A DNA stretch of 64,000 nucleotides from Myxococcales bacterium (GCA_003170275.1 PNAM01000009.1:124001-188000); one strand, 5' to 3'. Counted from the stretch's first letter, positions 18,875 through 29,081 are shown. Numbers and translations are program-made. The notes: generated by a model from the letters alone, not told the origin.

Positions 18875-19232
18875 GATAGCCTTCGATCGCCTGCTTGAGC
18901 TGCTCGAGCGTGGCCGGCTTGCTCGCCGCCGCGTCCGCGACGCCCGTCTGCACCAACTCGCCGAGGAACTCGCTGCGCGAGCCGGAGTAGATCACGCGGC
19001 GCACCGACGGATGCTCGCGATGGATGCGGGTCAGCACCGGCAACATGTCGAGATCCGAGATCACCACGTTGGGTACCTCGATCGCGCACTCGCGCATGGC
19101 GTTCAGCGCATCCGTCGCCGTGCGCACGCGATAGGCCGCGTTGAGAAAGCGACGCGTCGCCCTCACCACCAACTCGTCGTCGTCGACGATGAGAATGCCC
19201 AGCCGCTTGTCGTCCACGGTCTGTTCCAACAC
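18849..19232 (-). CDS. Stand-alone response-regulator receiver domain
   Basis: LGILIVDDDELVVRATRRFL...VVISDLDMLPVLTR... Confidence 0.75.
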   Translation of the reverse strand: MLEQTVDDKRLGILIVDDDELVVRATRRFLNAAYRVRTATDALNAMRECAIEVPNVVISDLDMLPVLTRIHREHPSVRRVIYSGSRSEFLGELVQTGVADAAASKPATLEQLKQAIEGYPTERPSRP

Positions 19233-19293
19233 TAGCCGGTTTGCAAGCCGGGAGTGAGGATTTTCGTCAGCATTTCAGATACGATAGTAGCGA

Positions 19294-19824
19294 TTGGAGC
19301 CCAATCACCCGCAAACGGTCCTGCTCGTGGACGACGATCCGATCTTGCGCCGCGCTTTGCAGCGTGAGCTCGAGCGGGAAGGCTTCGCCGTCGAGCAGGC
19401 AGACGGCTACCACGCCGCCTTGAAGCTCGCTCGCACCACGCACTTCGACCTCGCGCTGGTCGATGTGCAGATGCCCGAGCACTCCGGGCTGGACGTCCTC
19501 GAGAGCCTGCAGGCGCAGCGCCCGCGCGTGCCGGTGGTGCTGATGACCTCCTACGGCTCGATCCCGACCGCCGTCGAGGGGATGCGGCTCGGCGCGGTCG
19601 ACTACCTGACCAAGCCGGTCCAGGCCGACCAGCTGATCGCTGCGCTGAAGCGCCTGCCGGCCGAACCCGAGCAGCGGCTGACCACGCTCGCGCGCGCCGA
19701 GTGGGACCACCTGCAGCGCGCCCTTTCGGAGGCGCGCGGAAACATCTCGGAGACTGCGCGGCGGCTCGGCGTTCCGCGCCGCACGCTGCAGCGCAAGCTG
19801 CGCAAGACGCCGCCCCGTCGCTGA
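19294..19824 (+). CDS. RegA/ActR-like response regulator with Fis-type HTH
   Basis: VLLVDDDPILRRALQRE...LALVDVQMPEHSGLDVL...AVDYLTKPVQ...ARGNISETARRLGVPRRTLQRKLRK. Confidence 0.85.
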   Translation: MEPNHPQTVLLVDDDPILRRALQRELEREGFAVEQADGYHAALKLARTTHFDLALVDVQMPEHSGLDVLESLQAQRPRVPVVLMTSYGSIPTAVEGMRLGAVDYLTKPVQADQLIAALKRLPAEPEQRLTTLARAEWDHLQRALSEARGNISETARRLGVPRRTLQRKLRKTPPRR

Positions 19825-21009
19825 CTAGCGCGGCTCGGCCCGCGGGAGCCAGAAGGACACCTGCGTGCCGCGTCCCTCCGCGCTGGTGATCTCGAGCTCA
19901 CCGCCGGCCTGGCCGATCAGCCGGCGGCACTGCGAGATGCCGAGCCCGGTGCCCTCGTCGCGCGTCGAGAAGAACGGCGTGCCGACCTTGGCCAGGATCG
20001 CGGCCGACATGCCCGGTCCGTTGTCCTCGACGACGAAGCGCACCACCGCGCCGTCCTCGCGCGCGTGCACCGTGACCTGGCCGCCTGATCGGGCCGGCTT
20101 GATCAGCGCCTGGGCGGCGTTGGCGACCACGTTGATCAGCACCTGCGACAGCTCGGTCGCGCCGATGCGCACCGGCGGCAGCTCGACCGGCCCTTCGTAA
20201 CGCACGCGCGCCCGCGCCTGAACGCTCAGATCCTGCGAGACGCGGATCGCGTAACGGATGATCGGCAGCGCGTCGGTGGAAGGCGAGCTGCCAGGCACCA
20301 TCGGGCCCGGCTGCAAGAAGCGGCGCAGCGATCCGGTGATCTCGCGCAGCATGTTGCAGCTCTGCACCATCTCGTCGGCGACCTCGGGCAACTCGCTGGC
20401 CAGCTCGCCCGCGCGCGCCCGCTCCGCCTCGCTGAGCCGCGTCACCGCCCCGGCGAGCCACCTGGCGATCACCGGCGCGGCCGCGCTCAGCTCGACGGTG
20501 CGCTGCGAGTTGGTGAGCAGGTTGACCAGCGGCTGGTTGAGATCGTGGAGCACCGCCGCCGCGAGCGTGCCGATGGTCGCCAGGCGCTCGGTCTGCAACA
20601 GCCGGAGCTGCAGCGTCGAGTCCTGCCGCCCGAGCTCGAACGCGGCCAGGCCCCAGCTCAAGATCTCCTCCAGCTCGGCGCGGTTCCACGGCTTGATCAG
20701 GTAGCGCGCGACCAGCCCTTCGTTGATCGCCGCGAGGATCGCGTCGAAGTCGGTGTAGGCGGTGATCACCACGCGAACGACGTCGGGATACTGCGCTTTG
20801 CAGCGCACCAGCAGCTCGTGCCCGGACATCTCCGGCATGCGCTGATCGGTCACCACCACCGCCACCTGATCGCTCTTGAGCACCTCGAGCGCGGCCGCCC
20901 CCGACTCGACGGTCTTGACGCGAAAGCGCTTGCCGAACGACTGCTCGAACACCAGGCGATTGGCGTGCTCGTCATCGACATACAGAATGAGCGGTCTCAT
21001 TACCGTCAT
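19825..21009 (-). CDS. Receiver domain-histidine kinase
   Basis: LILYVDDEHANRLVFEQ...VVVTDQRMPEMSGHEL; LHDLNQPLVNLLTNSQ; VIFNPG-type NVVANAAQAL, DNGPGM, GTGLGIS; ATG overlaps upstream kinase stop. Confidence 0.85.
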   Translation of the reverse strand: MTVMRPLILYVDDEHANRLVFEQSFGKRFRVKTVESGAAALEVLKSDQVAVVVTDQRMPEMSGHELLVRCKAQYPDVVRVVITAYTDFDAILAAINEGLVARYLIKPWNRAELEEILSWGLAAFELGRQDSTLQLRLLQTERLATIGTLAAAVLHDLNQPLVNLLTNSQRTVELSAAAPVIARWLAGAVTRLSEAERARAGELASELPEVADEMVQSCNMLREITGSLRRFLQPGPMVPGSSPSTDALPIIRYAIRVSQDLSVQARARVRYEGPVELPPVRIGATELSQVLINVVANAAQALIKPARSGGQVTVHAREDGAVVRFVVEDNGPGMSAAILAKVGTPFFSTRDEGTGLGISQCRRLIGQAGGELEITSAEGRGTQVSFWLPRAEPR

Positions 21010-24002
21010 GATCCGGCACCTCGCGAGAGGGGAATTTCCAGGTGAAACACCGATCCGCGCAGGTGATCGCGGACCTCGAGCACGCCCTGATGGCGGCTGA
21101 CGATGTCGCGCGCCGTCGACAAGCCGAGGCCGGTGCCCGCGCCCGGCGGCTTGGTGGTGAAGAACGGCTCGAAGATCCGCTCGCGCAGCTCCGGCGGCAC
21201 GCCCGGGCCGCTGTCGGAGACCTCGACTACCAGTCGCTCCGCCTCGGCGTGCGTTTCCAGACGCACCCAGCCCGTCGGACCGGCCGCGTGCGCCGCGTTC
21301 TCGAACAGGTTCGCCAGCACCTGCGTCAACAGCGGCGCCGCGCACCACACCGGGCCGCGATAACCGGCCTGGTCCTGGAAATCGATCCCCAGCAGCGCCG
21401 GCCCGGTGAGCGACAGCGCGCGCGAGATGATCTCGCCGAACGGCAGATCGCGCCCTTCGACCTGCCCCGCCCGCTTGAACCCGAGCAGCTGCTTGCACAG
21501 GTGCGCGACCTGCTCCGAGCAATCGCGCAACACGTCGAGGAGCTGCGTGACGGGCGAATCACCCGAGCGCAGCTCGAGCGGCAGCAGCTCGCGCAGCGGC
21601 TCCACCGCGTTGACGATCGCGTTGGCCGGATTGCGCAGCTCGTGCGCCAGGCCTGCCGCCAAGGTTCCCAGCGCCGCCAGCTTCTCGGTCTCGTGCAGGC
21701 GCAGCGCCCAGCTCTTGAGCGTGAGCTGCGAACGCACCCGGGCGCGCAGCTCGGCCGGATCGAACGGCTTGGTGATGTAGTCGACCGCGCCGGCCTCGAA
21801 CCCCGACAGCCGATCGGCCGCGCCCGCGTAGGCAGTCAGCAGCAACACCGGCGCCAGCCGATTTCCCGGCAGCTCGCGAAAGCGCTTGGTCAGCTCCAGG
21901 CCATCCATCCCCGGCAGCCCCACGTCGCTGAGCAGCAGATCGGGCAGGTGCGTGCGCGCGAGCTGCAGCGCGCTCAGCCCGTCCGGCGCGATCAGCACGC
22001 GGTACTCGTGGCGCAAGAGCGAGGTGAGCTCGGCGGCCAGATTCGGGTCGTCCTCGGCAATCAGCAGCGTGGCCGCAGGTCGCTCCGGCGACTCGATCGC
22101 GCGCGGCGCCGCGATGGTGGTCTGGATGCCGAAATCCGCCGGCGCGAGCGTAGGCGCCACCGCGCGCACCGGCCCGCTCCCCGCGATCGCCGGCAGGCGC
22201 ACGCTGAAGCGCGATCCGCCGCCGCTCGCGCTGTCCACGCCGACCGACCCGCCGTGCGCCTGCACCAGCTCCTTGACCAGCGACAGCCCGATCCCCGAGC
22301 CGCGCGCGCCGGGGTGCACCGGCGGCCGGCCCTGCTCGAAGCGCCCGAAGATGCGCGAGCGAAAGTTCTCGTCGATGCCGATCCCGGTGTCACTCACCAC
22401 GATCTCGAGCTCGTGCGCATGCTCGATCAGCTCCGCCTGCACGGTCCCGCCCTGCGGCGTGAACTTGAGCGCGTTCGACAAGAGGTTGGTCACCACCCGC
22501 TCGATGGCGCGCTCGTCGAGCGACACCACGCAGCGCTCCGGCCCCGAATAGCTGAGCTGCAGCCCGTGCGCCAGCGCCGCGCCCTTCCAGCTCGCGACCA
22601 GGAGCCGCATGAGCTCGGCCAGATCGATCGGAGCGCGGGTGATCTGGAGCTTCGCCTCGTGCCCGGCGGCGAGCAGGAGCAACTCGTCGACCAGCCGCAA
22701 CAGCTTGCGCGCGCCCAGCTCGATCGAGACCAGCTTGTCGAGCGCGCCCGGGTGGTCGATCTTGAGCGCCTCGACCGCCATCGTGATCAGCGAGAGCGGC
22801 GTGCGAATCTCGTGGTTGATGTTGGAGAAGATCCGATCACGCGTCTCCTGCGCGCGACGCAGATCCTGCACGGTCTCCTGCAGCGTATCGCGCGCCTGGC
22901 TCAGCTCGGCGGTGCGATCGGCGACCTTGCGCTCGAGGTTCTCGCGATAGTCGGCGAGCGCCTGGTAGGTGATGGCGTTGTCGATGGCCATCGCGATCGG
23001 CGGCACGATCGACGCCAACAGCTTCTCCTGTCGCGCGTCGTCGGCATCGCGCGCCCATAGCCGCAGATCGGCGATCCTCCGCCCGCGGCTCTCCAGCGGC
23101 ACGTCGAGCGCGCTCACCCCCACCGGCCGCTCGCCCTGCGCGACCGTGCGCCGGCTGTTGACCCCGTCCGAGTCGGAGACCAGCCGCACCTCCGACGCGG
23201 CAAACCCCGCCACCTCGACCAGCGTCTTGGCCACCGTCACCAGCGTTCGCTCGAGGTCCAGGTCGCCGTGGATGATCTGGCTGATGCTCTGCGCGGTCTG
23301 CAACTGCGTCGCCTGCAGCGCGAGCACCGAGCGCGCCTGATCGAGCTCCTGATAGCGCGCCTCGAGGCCCACGTTCGCCTCCATCAATTGACGAGCAACC
23401 GCGCGCGCAGCGAATGGCCAGGCGAGCATCTTGCGAACGCCGCCAATCCAGCCCCCTCCGCTCGGATACCGCACCTCGTAGCGCGCGCCACGTGGCAGTT
23501 GCTCCATCTCGACTACGGCGCGTTCGAGACCCAGCAACTGCGGCAGGACAGAGAAACCGCCGCGTGAGAGCAGATAGAACTCGCGGCAGGGTTGATATCC
23601 CTCTTGTAAGGTCAGCTCGATCTCGAGTCGATTGGGTCCGGTCTCGCGGCAACTCGGCTGGATGCAGGTGAACAGCAACCCACCGCCTCCTTCGTTGGGC
23701 CCTTTGTTGACCCAGAAATAGAAATCCTTGGCCGAGAAAAGCAAGCGACCGACGACCGCCAGTGGGCGCATGATCGGCGAGACGACGATCTGCGCGCCGA
23801 TCTCGACCAACTCGTCTTCGCTCCACACCAGCCGAGCGTTCGCCATGATCCGGACGAACTCGTGCCAGCGAATTCGCTCCTTGCCGTTGCGCAGATGGGA
23901 AAGCGTGTAGGGTGTTCCCGCGGTCAAGGTGTCGTCCGAAAGCTTCCGCTTTTCAGCTTCGCGAAGCACCGGCGCGATCACTTTGCACGAGACTTCTTTC
24001 AC
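21006..24002 (-). CDS. Hybrid sensor: N-terminal unknown domain - kinase - REC - second kinase
   Basis: [12 protein letters not shown] (HisKA 1), [29 protein letters not shown]...[16 protein letters not shown]...[23 protein letters not shown] (HisKA 2), [16 protein letters not shown] start at 24002 overlaps KAS III stop. Confidence 0.8.
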   Translation of the reverse strand: MKEVSCKVIAPVLREAEKRKLSDDTLTAGTPYTLSHLRNGKERIRWHEFVRIMANARLVWSEDELVEIGAQIVVSPIMRPLAVVGRLLFSAKDFYFWVNKGPNEGGGGLLFTCIQPSCRETGPNRLEIELTLQEGYQPCREFYLLSRGGFSVLPQLLGLERAVVEMEQLPRGARYEVRYPSGGGWIGGVRKMLAWPFAARAVARQLMEANVGLEARYQELDQARSVLALQATQLQTAQSISQIIHGDLDLERTLVTVAKTLVEVAGFAASEVRLVSDSDGVNSRRTVAQGERPVGVSALDVPLESRGRRIADLRLWARDADDARQEKLLASIVPPIAMAIDNAITYQALADYRENLERKVADRTAELSQARDTLQETVQDLRRAQETRDRIFSNINHEIRTPLSLITMAVEALKIDHPGALDKLVSIELGARKLLRLVDELLLLAAGHEAKLQITRAPIDLAELMRLLVASWKGAALAHGLQLSYSGPERCVVSLDERAIERVVTNLLSNALKFTPQGGTVQAELIEHAHELEIVVSDTGIGIDENFRSRIFGRFEQGRPPVHPGARGSGIGLSLVKELVQAHGGSVGVDSASGGGSRFSVRLPAIAGSGPVRAVAPTLAPADFGIQTTIAAPRAIESPERPAATLLIAEDDPNLAAELTSLLRHEYRVLIAPDGLSALQLARTHLPDLLLSDVGLPGMDGLELTKRFRELPGNRLAPVLLLTAYAGAADRLSGFEAGAVDYITKPFDPAELRARVRSQLTLKSWALRLHETEKLAALGTLAAGLAHELRNPANAIVNAVEPLRELLPLELRSGDSPVTQLLDVLRDCSEQVAHLCKQLLGFKRAGQVEGRDLPFGEIISRALSLTGPALLGIDFQDQAGYRGPVWCAAPLLTQVLANLFENAAHAAGPTGWVRLETHAEAERLVVEVSDSGPGVPPELRERIFEPFFTTKPPGAGTGLGLSTARDIVSRHQGVLEVRDHLRGSVFHLEIPLSRGAGS

Positions 24003-25069
24003 CCGCGTCCCCACCGCAGCACCACGGACGCCCAGGTCTCGCCGGTGCCTCCCGAGAACACCGCCACCAGATCGCCGTTCCGCAAGAGCCCCTCGCGTTG
24101 CCCGATGGACATCACCAACGGAATGTTGGCGGCGCTCAAGCTGGCGAACGACGCGTACGTGTCCACCCAGCGCGCGCGGTCCAGGCCGCAGTACTCCTGC
24201 GTCACCTCGCGCAACCATGGAACGCCCTGATGGCACGCATAGAAGTCGACGTCTGCGGGCGTGAAGCCGGCCTTCCCCAGCGCCTCGGGGATGATCTGTT
24301 GTGCCCGATCGACCGAGCCAAGAATGATCGCCTGCGCCATGGCTGGATCCTCAGAGTAGCCCACGATCCGCCCATCCTCATACCAGCGCTTCCCGGGGAC
24401 GCCGCACACGACCGCGCGATGGCGTGAGCCATCCGTCCCGTGCGCGTAGGAGATCACGCCGTGCCCTCCACCAACCGGACCCAGCACGACTGCTGTAGCA
24501 CCGTCGCCGAGCCACGGGGACATCGGCGACTCCGCGGGCATCACCTTCGAGAACGCCGCCGACTGCAGCAGCAACACGTTGCGGATCGTTCCACTGCGGA
24601 TCATCTGATCCGCCAGCGTGAGCTGCACGGGAAAGGTGTTGCACGCCGCTTCGACGGTGAATGTCAGGCAGCTCGACGAGAGCCCGAGCCGCTCGTGCAC
24701 TACGCAACCCGTCGGCGCGCATAAGTAGTCAGGGCAGAACGTGAAAGAGATGACTGCGTCAATCTCCTTCGGATCGATCTGTGCCTGCTCCAACGCCTGC
24801 TTGGCGGCGATGGTCTCCATCTCCGACGACCACTGTTCCGGTGTCATTACGCGCCGCTCGATCGATCCGTTGAAGGGATCGTTCTTCAGCTTGCCCATTG
24901 CGGCCAAGGCGCGATTCACACCTTCGGTGGCAGGCAACGGCAGTCGGTCGATGCGGTGCATCGCCTTCTCGCGCCAGCGCGAGACGACCGACTCAGGCCA
25001 CCAGTCGTTGCGGCGAATCGTCTCCGGCAGATACACACCGATACCCAGAATCCCAGCCGCTACTCCCAT
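23999..25069 (-). CDS. 3-oxoacyl-ACP synthase III (FabH/KAS III)-like enzyme
   Basis: VEAACNTFPVQL (Cys143), FYACHQGVPWL (His280), SAANIPLVMS, GGTGETWASVVLRWG. Confidence 0.8.
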   Translation of the reverse strand: MGVAAGILGIGVYLPETIRRNDWWPESVVSRWREKAMHRIDRLPLPATEGVNRALAAMGKLKNDPFNGSIERRVMTPEQWSSEMETIAAKQALEQAQIDPKEIDAVISFTFCPDYLCAPTGCVVHERLGLSSSCLTFTVEAACNTFPVQLTLADQMIRSGTIRNVLLLQSAAFSKVMPAESPMSPWLGDGATAVVLGPVGGGHGVISYAHGTDGSRHRAVVCGVPGKRWYEDGRIVGYSEDPAMAQAIILGSVDRAQQIIPEALGKAGFTPADVDFYACHQGVPWLREVTQEYCGLDRARWVDTYASFASLSAANIPLVMSIGQREGLLRNGDLVAVFSGGTGETWASVVLRWGRG

Positions 25070-25082
25070 GTTGTTGCCTCCA

Positions 25083-26822
25083 TTAGTTGGTCAGCTTGCG
25101 GCCGACGATGTCACCGAGGAATTTGAATCGCGCGTTCTTGGGCATGCGCACGCCGCGATCGATGCGCACGTCGATCACCACCGGTCCGTCGCGCATTAGC
25201 TCCGTCAGATCGAGCGCGGCGAGCTCGCCCGCGCGCTCCACCACCACCGGGCGCGCGCCCAGGCCCCTGGCCACGTTCGGAATGTCGATCCGTCCTGATC
25301 CGTACGGCGGCGTGCGGCCGTAGACCTCGTTGTTGCCGATCTCGACCATGCCGTAGCGCTCGTCGTTTAGCACGACCACCGCGAACGGAACGCGCTCCTG
25401 GACCGCGGTGGCGATGTCGGCGAGCCCCATCGCGAAGCACCCGTCGCCGCACACCGCCACCACCGGGCGATTCGGCTGGCCCAGCTTGATGCCCAGTCCC
25501 GCGCCGATGCCCGACCCCATCGAGCCGAAGCCCAGGCTCAAGATGAAGCTGTTCGGCTCGTTGATGCGCAGGTGATGGATGCCGAACAGCATGTGCTCGC
25601 CGATGTCGAGGCTATAGATCGTGTCGGCCGGCATGATCTGTTGCAGCTCGGCGAGCGCGCGCTGCGGCGAGATGCGTCCCTCGGGACCGTTGGCCAGCGT
25701 GGCCGCCTCGTCGTAGCGGCGGATCCCGAAGCTGCGCGGCGGCCGGCGCGCCGGTCCGAGCTGGCGGGTCAGATCGCCGAGCACCAGGGCGGCGTCGCCT
25801 GCAAGGCCGATGGTCACCGGATAGGTGCGCCCGAACTGGCGCGCGTCGATGTCGATCTGGATCAGGTGCTCGCTCGGTCGGAGCAGCGGGCTCCAGCCGC
25901 TGGTCGCCGCCTCGCCCAGGCTGGTGCCGATCGCCAGGAGCACGTCGACGCCGCCGGTGAGGTAGTCGCTGGTCGACGGGTGGCTGCCCAGGCCGAACAC
26001 GCCGAGGCTCAACGGATGGTCGTCGGGAAACAGTCCCTTGCCCTTGGGCGTGGTCATCACCGGCGCCTGCAGCCGCTCGGCCAGCTCGCGCACGCGGCGC
26101 GGGCCGTCGCCCCAGCGCGCGCCCGATCCGACGAACAGCACCGGACGTTGCGCGCGTTCGAGCACGTCGGCGGCGGCGCGCGTGAGCTCGCTGTCGACGG
26201 CCAGCTCGAGCCGCGGCGCCATCGCGATGCGCGGCGGTCGGATCGGCGTGGTCGCGACGTCGATCGGCAAGGTCAACAGCACCGGCCCCGGGCGGGCCGA
26301 GGTGGCCGTCGCGATCGCGCGGCGCAGCAGCGCGGGCACCGCGTTGGCCTCGCGGCACTCGGCGGAGAGCTTGGTGATGCGAGCGGTCATGTTCACGATG
26401 TCGAGCTCGTAGGGCGATCCCTCCTGCAACGCGCCCTGTCCGAACCGGCTGCGCGGCACCTCGCCGGCGATGATCAGGATCGGCAAGCTGTCGTAGTACG
26501 CCGAGGCGATGCCGGTCATCGCGTTGAGTACGCCCGGGCCCGAGGTCACCATCACCACGCACAGCCGGCCGGTCGAGCGCGCGTAGCCGGCCGCGGCGAA
26601 GATCGCGCCGGCCTCATGGCGCGTGGTCACCATGCGCACCTGCGGATGATCGAGGAACGCGTCGTGCATCGGCGAGATCGCGCCGCCCGGCAGGCCGAAG
26701 ACCAGCTCCACGCCGGCCGCGACGAGCTCGCGAACGATCGCCTCGGCCGCCCGGATCGGAGCCACCGGCGCATCGACTCCCGACACATCGGAGAGCCCGG
26801 GGAGACTACGTTGTTCCCTCAA
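25083..26822 (-). CDS. Thiamine diphosphate-dependent acetolactate synthase-like enzyme
   Basis: GLPGGAISP, TTRHEAGAIFAAAGYAR, VTSGPGVLNAMTGIASAYYDSLPILIIAGEV, TPP motif GDGCFAMGLADIATAVQERVPFAVVVLND. Confidence 0.85.
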   Translation of the reverse strand: MREQRSLPGLSDVSGVDAPVAPIRAAEAIVRELVAAGVELVFGLPGGAISPMHDAFLDHPQVRMVTTRHEAGAIFAAAGYARSTGRLCVVMVTSGPGVLNAMTGIASAYYDSLPILIIAGEVPRSRFGQGALQEGSPYELDIVNMTARITKLSAECREANAVPALLRRAIATATSARPGPVLLTLPIDVATTPIRPPRIAMAPRLELAVDSELTRAAADVLERAQRPVLFVGSGARWGDGPRRVRELAERLQAPVMTTPKGKGLFPDDHPLSLGVFGLGSHPSTSDYLTGGVDVLLAIGTSLGEAATSGWSPLLRPSEHLIQIDIDARQFGRTYPVTIGLAGDAALVLGDLTRQLGPARRPPRSFGIRRYDEAATLANGPEGRISPQRALAELQQIMPADTIYSLDIGEHMLFGIHHLRINEPNSFILSLGFGSMGSGIGAGLGIKLGQPNRPVVAVCGDGCFAMGLADIATAVQERVPFAVVVLNDERYGMVEIGNNEVYGRTPPYGSGRIDIPNVARGLGARPVVVERAGELAALDLTELMRDGPVVIDVRIDRGVRMPKNARFKFLGDIVGRKLTN

Positions 26823-26835
26823 GGACCACCCACCC

Positions 26836-27438
26836 TCACCCCGCGCGAAGCGGAACTTTCAGCTCGCTGAGCACGACTTCCAGATCGAGCGGCTTGCGCA
26901 AGCAGCGCCGCGCGCCCGCCTCGAGCGCGGCTTCTTCGACGCCGGCGCTCATGTGGCTCGACACCAGGACCACGCCGATGCCGCTAGTCAGGCGGTTGGC
27001 TTGCAACCGGCGGCACACCTCGAGCCCGTCGAGCTCCGGCATGAACACGTCGAGCAGGATCAGGTTGGGCTTGAACGAGCCGACCAGCACCAGCGCGTCG
27101 ATGCCGTTGCTGCTCAGTGCGACCTCGACCTGATCGGCATGGCGCTTGAAGCTGCGCCCGAGCGCCTTCAGGTGCGTCTCGTCGTCATCGACGATCAGCA
27201 GCCGGCGCCGGAACGCCGCCGACAGGCACTTCGGGATGGGCATCTTGTGCAGATCGAGGAACGAGACCAGATCGGCGACGCGGATCCGCCGGTGCCCGCC
27301 GGGCGTGCGGAACGCGACGATGCGCCCCTCGTTGACCCACTTCTTCACCGAGCTCGGGTTCACTTGAAGAAGCGCGCCGACCTCCGAAGAGGTCAAGAGC
27401 TGCTCCGGATCGATTTTCCCCTCAGTCACGATTTTCAC
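26836..27438 (-). CDS. Excisionase/MerR-type HTH fused to response-regulator receiver domain
   Basis: LLTSSEVGALLQVNPSSVKKWVNEGRIVAFRTPGGHRRIRVADLVSFL then LLIVDDDETHLKALGR...LILLDVFMPELDGLEV...KPLDL. Confidence 0.85.
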   Translation of the reverse strand: MKIVTEGKIDPEQLLTSSEVGALLQVNPSSVKKWVNEGRIVAFRTPGGHRRIRVADLVSFLDLHKMPIPKCLSAAFRRRLLIVDDDETHLKALGRSFKRHADQVEVALSSNGIDALVLVGSFKPNLILLDVFMPELDGLEVCRRLQANRLTSGIGVVLVSSHMSAGVEEAALEAGARRCLRKPLDLEVVLSELKVPLRAG

Positions 27439-27464
27439 GGTTTACCTCAATTTGATGATCCAGG

Positions 27465-29081
27465 TCAACGACTAGCAATGTGACGATTGCGATCCACGCC
27501 CGGATACGCAGCGCGAAAGCGTGCGGCGAACAGCGCATCGAGCGCCGCGAAGTGCGCGCCGTCGCGACGCAGCGCCACGCCGTAGGTAAACGCGTCCGGG
27601 TAGAAGTCGTAGTGCGTCCAAAACTCGTCGCTGTCGAGCAGATCGCGGATCATCTGCGTGTAGTCCCAGTGAGGCATCCAGATCGCGTCGGGTTTGCGCC
27701 GCATGAGCTCGCGCGCCGAGAAGCCGTCGAGCGCGAAGCGCGGGTCGTGCAAGCCCGCCAGATCGATGATCACCGCGCGGGGGGCGCGCGCGGACACCAG
27801 GCCGTGCTCGGTCATGGCGAAGCTGGTTCCGGGCGGCGCCGACGCGGCGAGCTGCGCCAGGTCGATCGAGGACTGCCACGAGTCGCGCTGCGGCAGCGGC
27901 TCGCCCGCGGCGATCTGGTAGCCCTCGAGGCTGGCGAGCGGCTGCGTCAGCGCGCGCCGCTCGTAGCGCCGGCCGCTCGCCTCGAGCAGCGGCCCGCCGC
28001 CGAGCAGCACCAGCAGCGCCAGCGCGGCACGCCATCGCGCGATCGGCCACAGCGGCGCATCGATCACCGACGCGGCGCCGGCGATCAGCAACGCCAGCGA
28101 CGGGAAGTAGAAGCGTCCCAGGTGCCCCATGATCTGGTTGACCGAAAAGAAGAAGCCGATCGTGGCGGCCATCGGCACCAGCAGCGCGGCGAGCAGGCGC
28201 GCGTGCCGGCGCCTGGCCAACAGCACCAGCACGACCAGGAACGGCGCCGCGGCGCGCGCGAACACCTCCAGGAAGAGAAACGGGTTCCAGGTGTACTCAC
28301 CGACGAAGCCGCCGTAGGCGAACGGGCGCTTGGCGTAGAACCCGAGCGGCAGCGCGGTGCCGAGCAGCCAACGGTTCGCGAGCAGCTCCGCGCCCAACAG
28401 GACCGTGAGCGGCAGCAAAAACGCGACCAGCAGCGCGCGCCGCGGCGGCGGGCACACCAACAGGATGGCCAGGAGCGGCACGCCGAGCGCGTACAGCCCG
28501 TTGTCCGGCCGCGCGAAGCAGGCCAGCCAGCCGGCGCCCGCGCACCACACCGCGGCGCCGCGCGTCGGTCGCTCGCACAGCCGCAGCACGGTGTAGAGCA
28601 GGCCCACGAGCGCGAGCAGCGACGACATCGTGTCCATGCCGCTCGTGCAGTGGAAGACGAACGGCTCCGAGTACGCCGCGAGCGGCAGGATCATCGCGCA
28701 CCACTCGAGCGGCCGTCCGCGCAGCCGCGGATGGCGCGCGAATCGTGAGCACACCAGCGCCAACGCGATCAGCGCGAGCAACCCCGCCGCCGTCGACGCC
28801 GTCTGCAGCACGCGCGCGTCGCTCCACGCCGGGCGCGCCCAACGGAGCCCGGTGACGATCACCAGGTGCAACAGACCCGTGACGCCGTTGACCGGCGCGC
28901 TGCCCGGGTTCCAGACCAGCCCGTTGCCGGCGAGCAGGTTGTCGGCGTAGCGCAGGAACATATACGCGTCGTCGAAGTCGGTCGGCGGCGCCGCAGCGAG
29001 CGTGAAGGCGCGCTCGAGGCCCACCAGCGCGACCACGCACGCGCACGCGGCGGTCAGGAGTCTCGACGCACGCGAGGACAC
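27465..29081 (-). CDS. Multi-TM glycosyltransferase-like membrane protein (AftB/GT-C type)
   Basis: N-terminal TDFDDAYMFLRYADNLLAGNGLVWNPGSAPVNGVTGLL; many TM segments. Confidence 0.65.
   Translation of the reverse strand: MSSRASRLLTAACACVVALVGLERAFTLAAAPPTDFDDAYMFLRYADNLLAGNGLVWNPGSAPVNGVTGLLHLVIVTGLRWARPAWSDARVLQTASTAAGLLALIALALVCSRFARHPRLRGRPLEWCAMILPLAAYSEPFVFHCTSGMDTMSSLLALVGLLYTVLRLCERPTRGAAVWCAGAGWLACFARPDNGLYALGVPLLAILLVCPPPRRALLVAFLLPLTVLLGAELLANRWLLGTALPLGFYAKRPFAYGGFVGEYTWNPFLFLEVFARAAAPFLVVLVLLARRRHARLLAALLVPMAATIGFFFSVNQIMGHLGRFYFPSLALLIAGAASVIDAPLWPIARWRAALALLVLLGGGPLLEASGRRYERRALTQPLASLEGYQIAAGEPLPQRDSWQSSIDLAQLAASAPPGTSFAMTEHGLVSARAPRAVIIDLAGLHDPRFALDGFSARELMRRKPDAIWMPHWDYTQMIRDLLDSDEFWTHYDFYPDAFTYGVALRRDGAHFAALDALFAARFRAAYPGVDRNRHIASR

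Noticed and set aside
21042-23060. 672-aa plus-strand ORF
   Set aside because: Antisense to the well-supported hybrid kinase; Arg-rich with no motif
25083-26822. Ordinary ilvB for branched-chain amino-acid synthesis
   Set aside because: No ilvN/ilvC nearby; embedded and translationally close to KAS III and kinase genes. Not excluded, but less likely
26836-27438. Excisionase-like HTH as evidence for a mobile element
   Set aside because: Fused to a REC domain and no integrase, att repeats or transposase nearby
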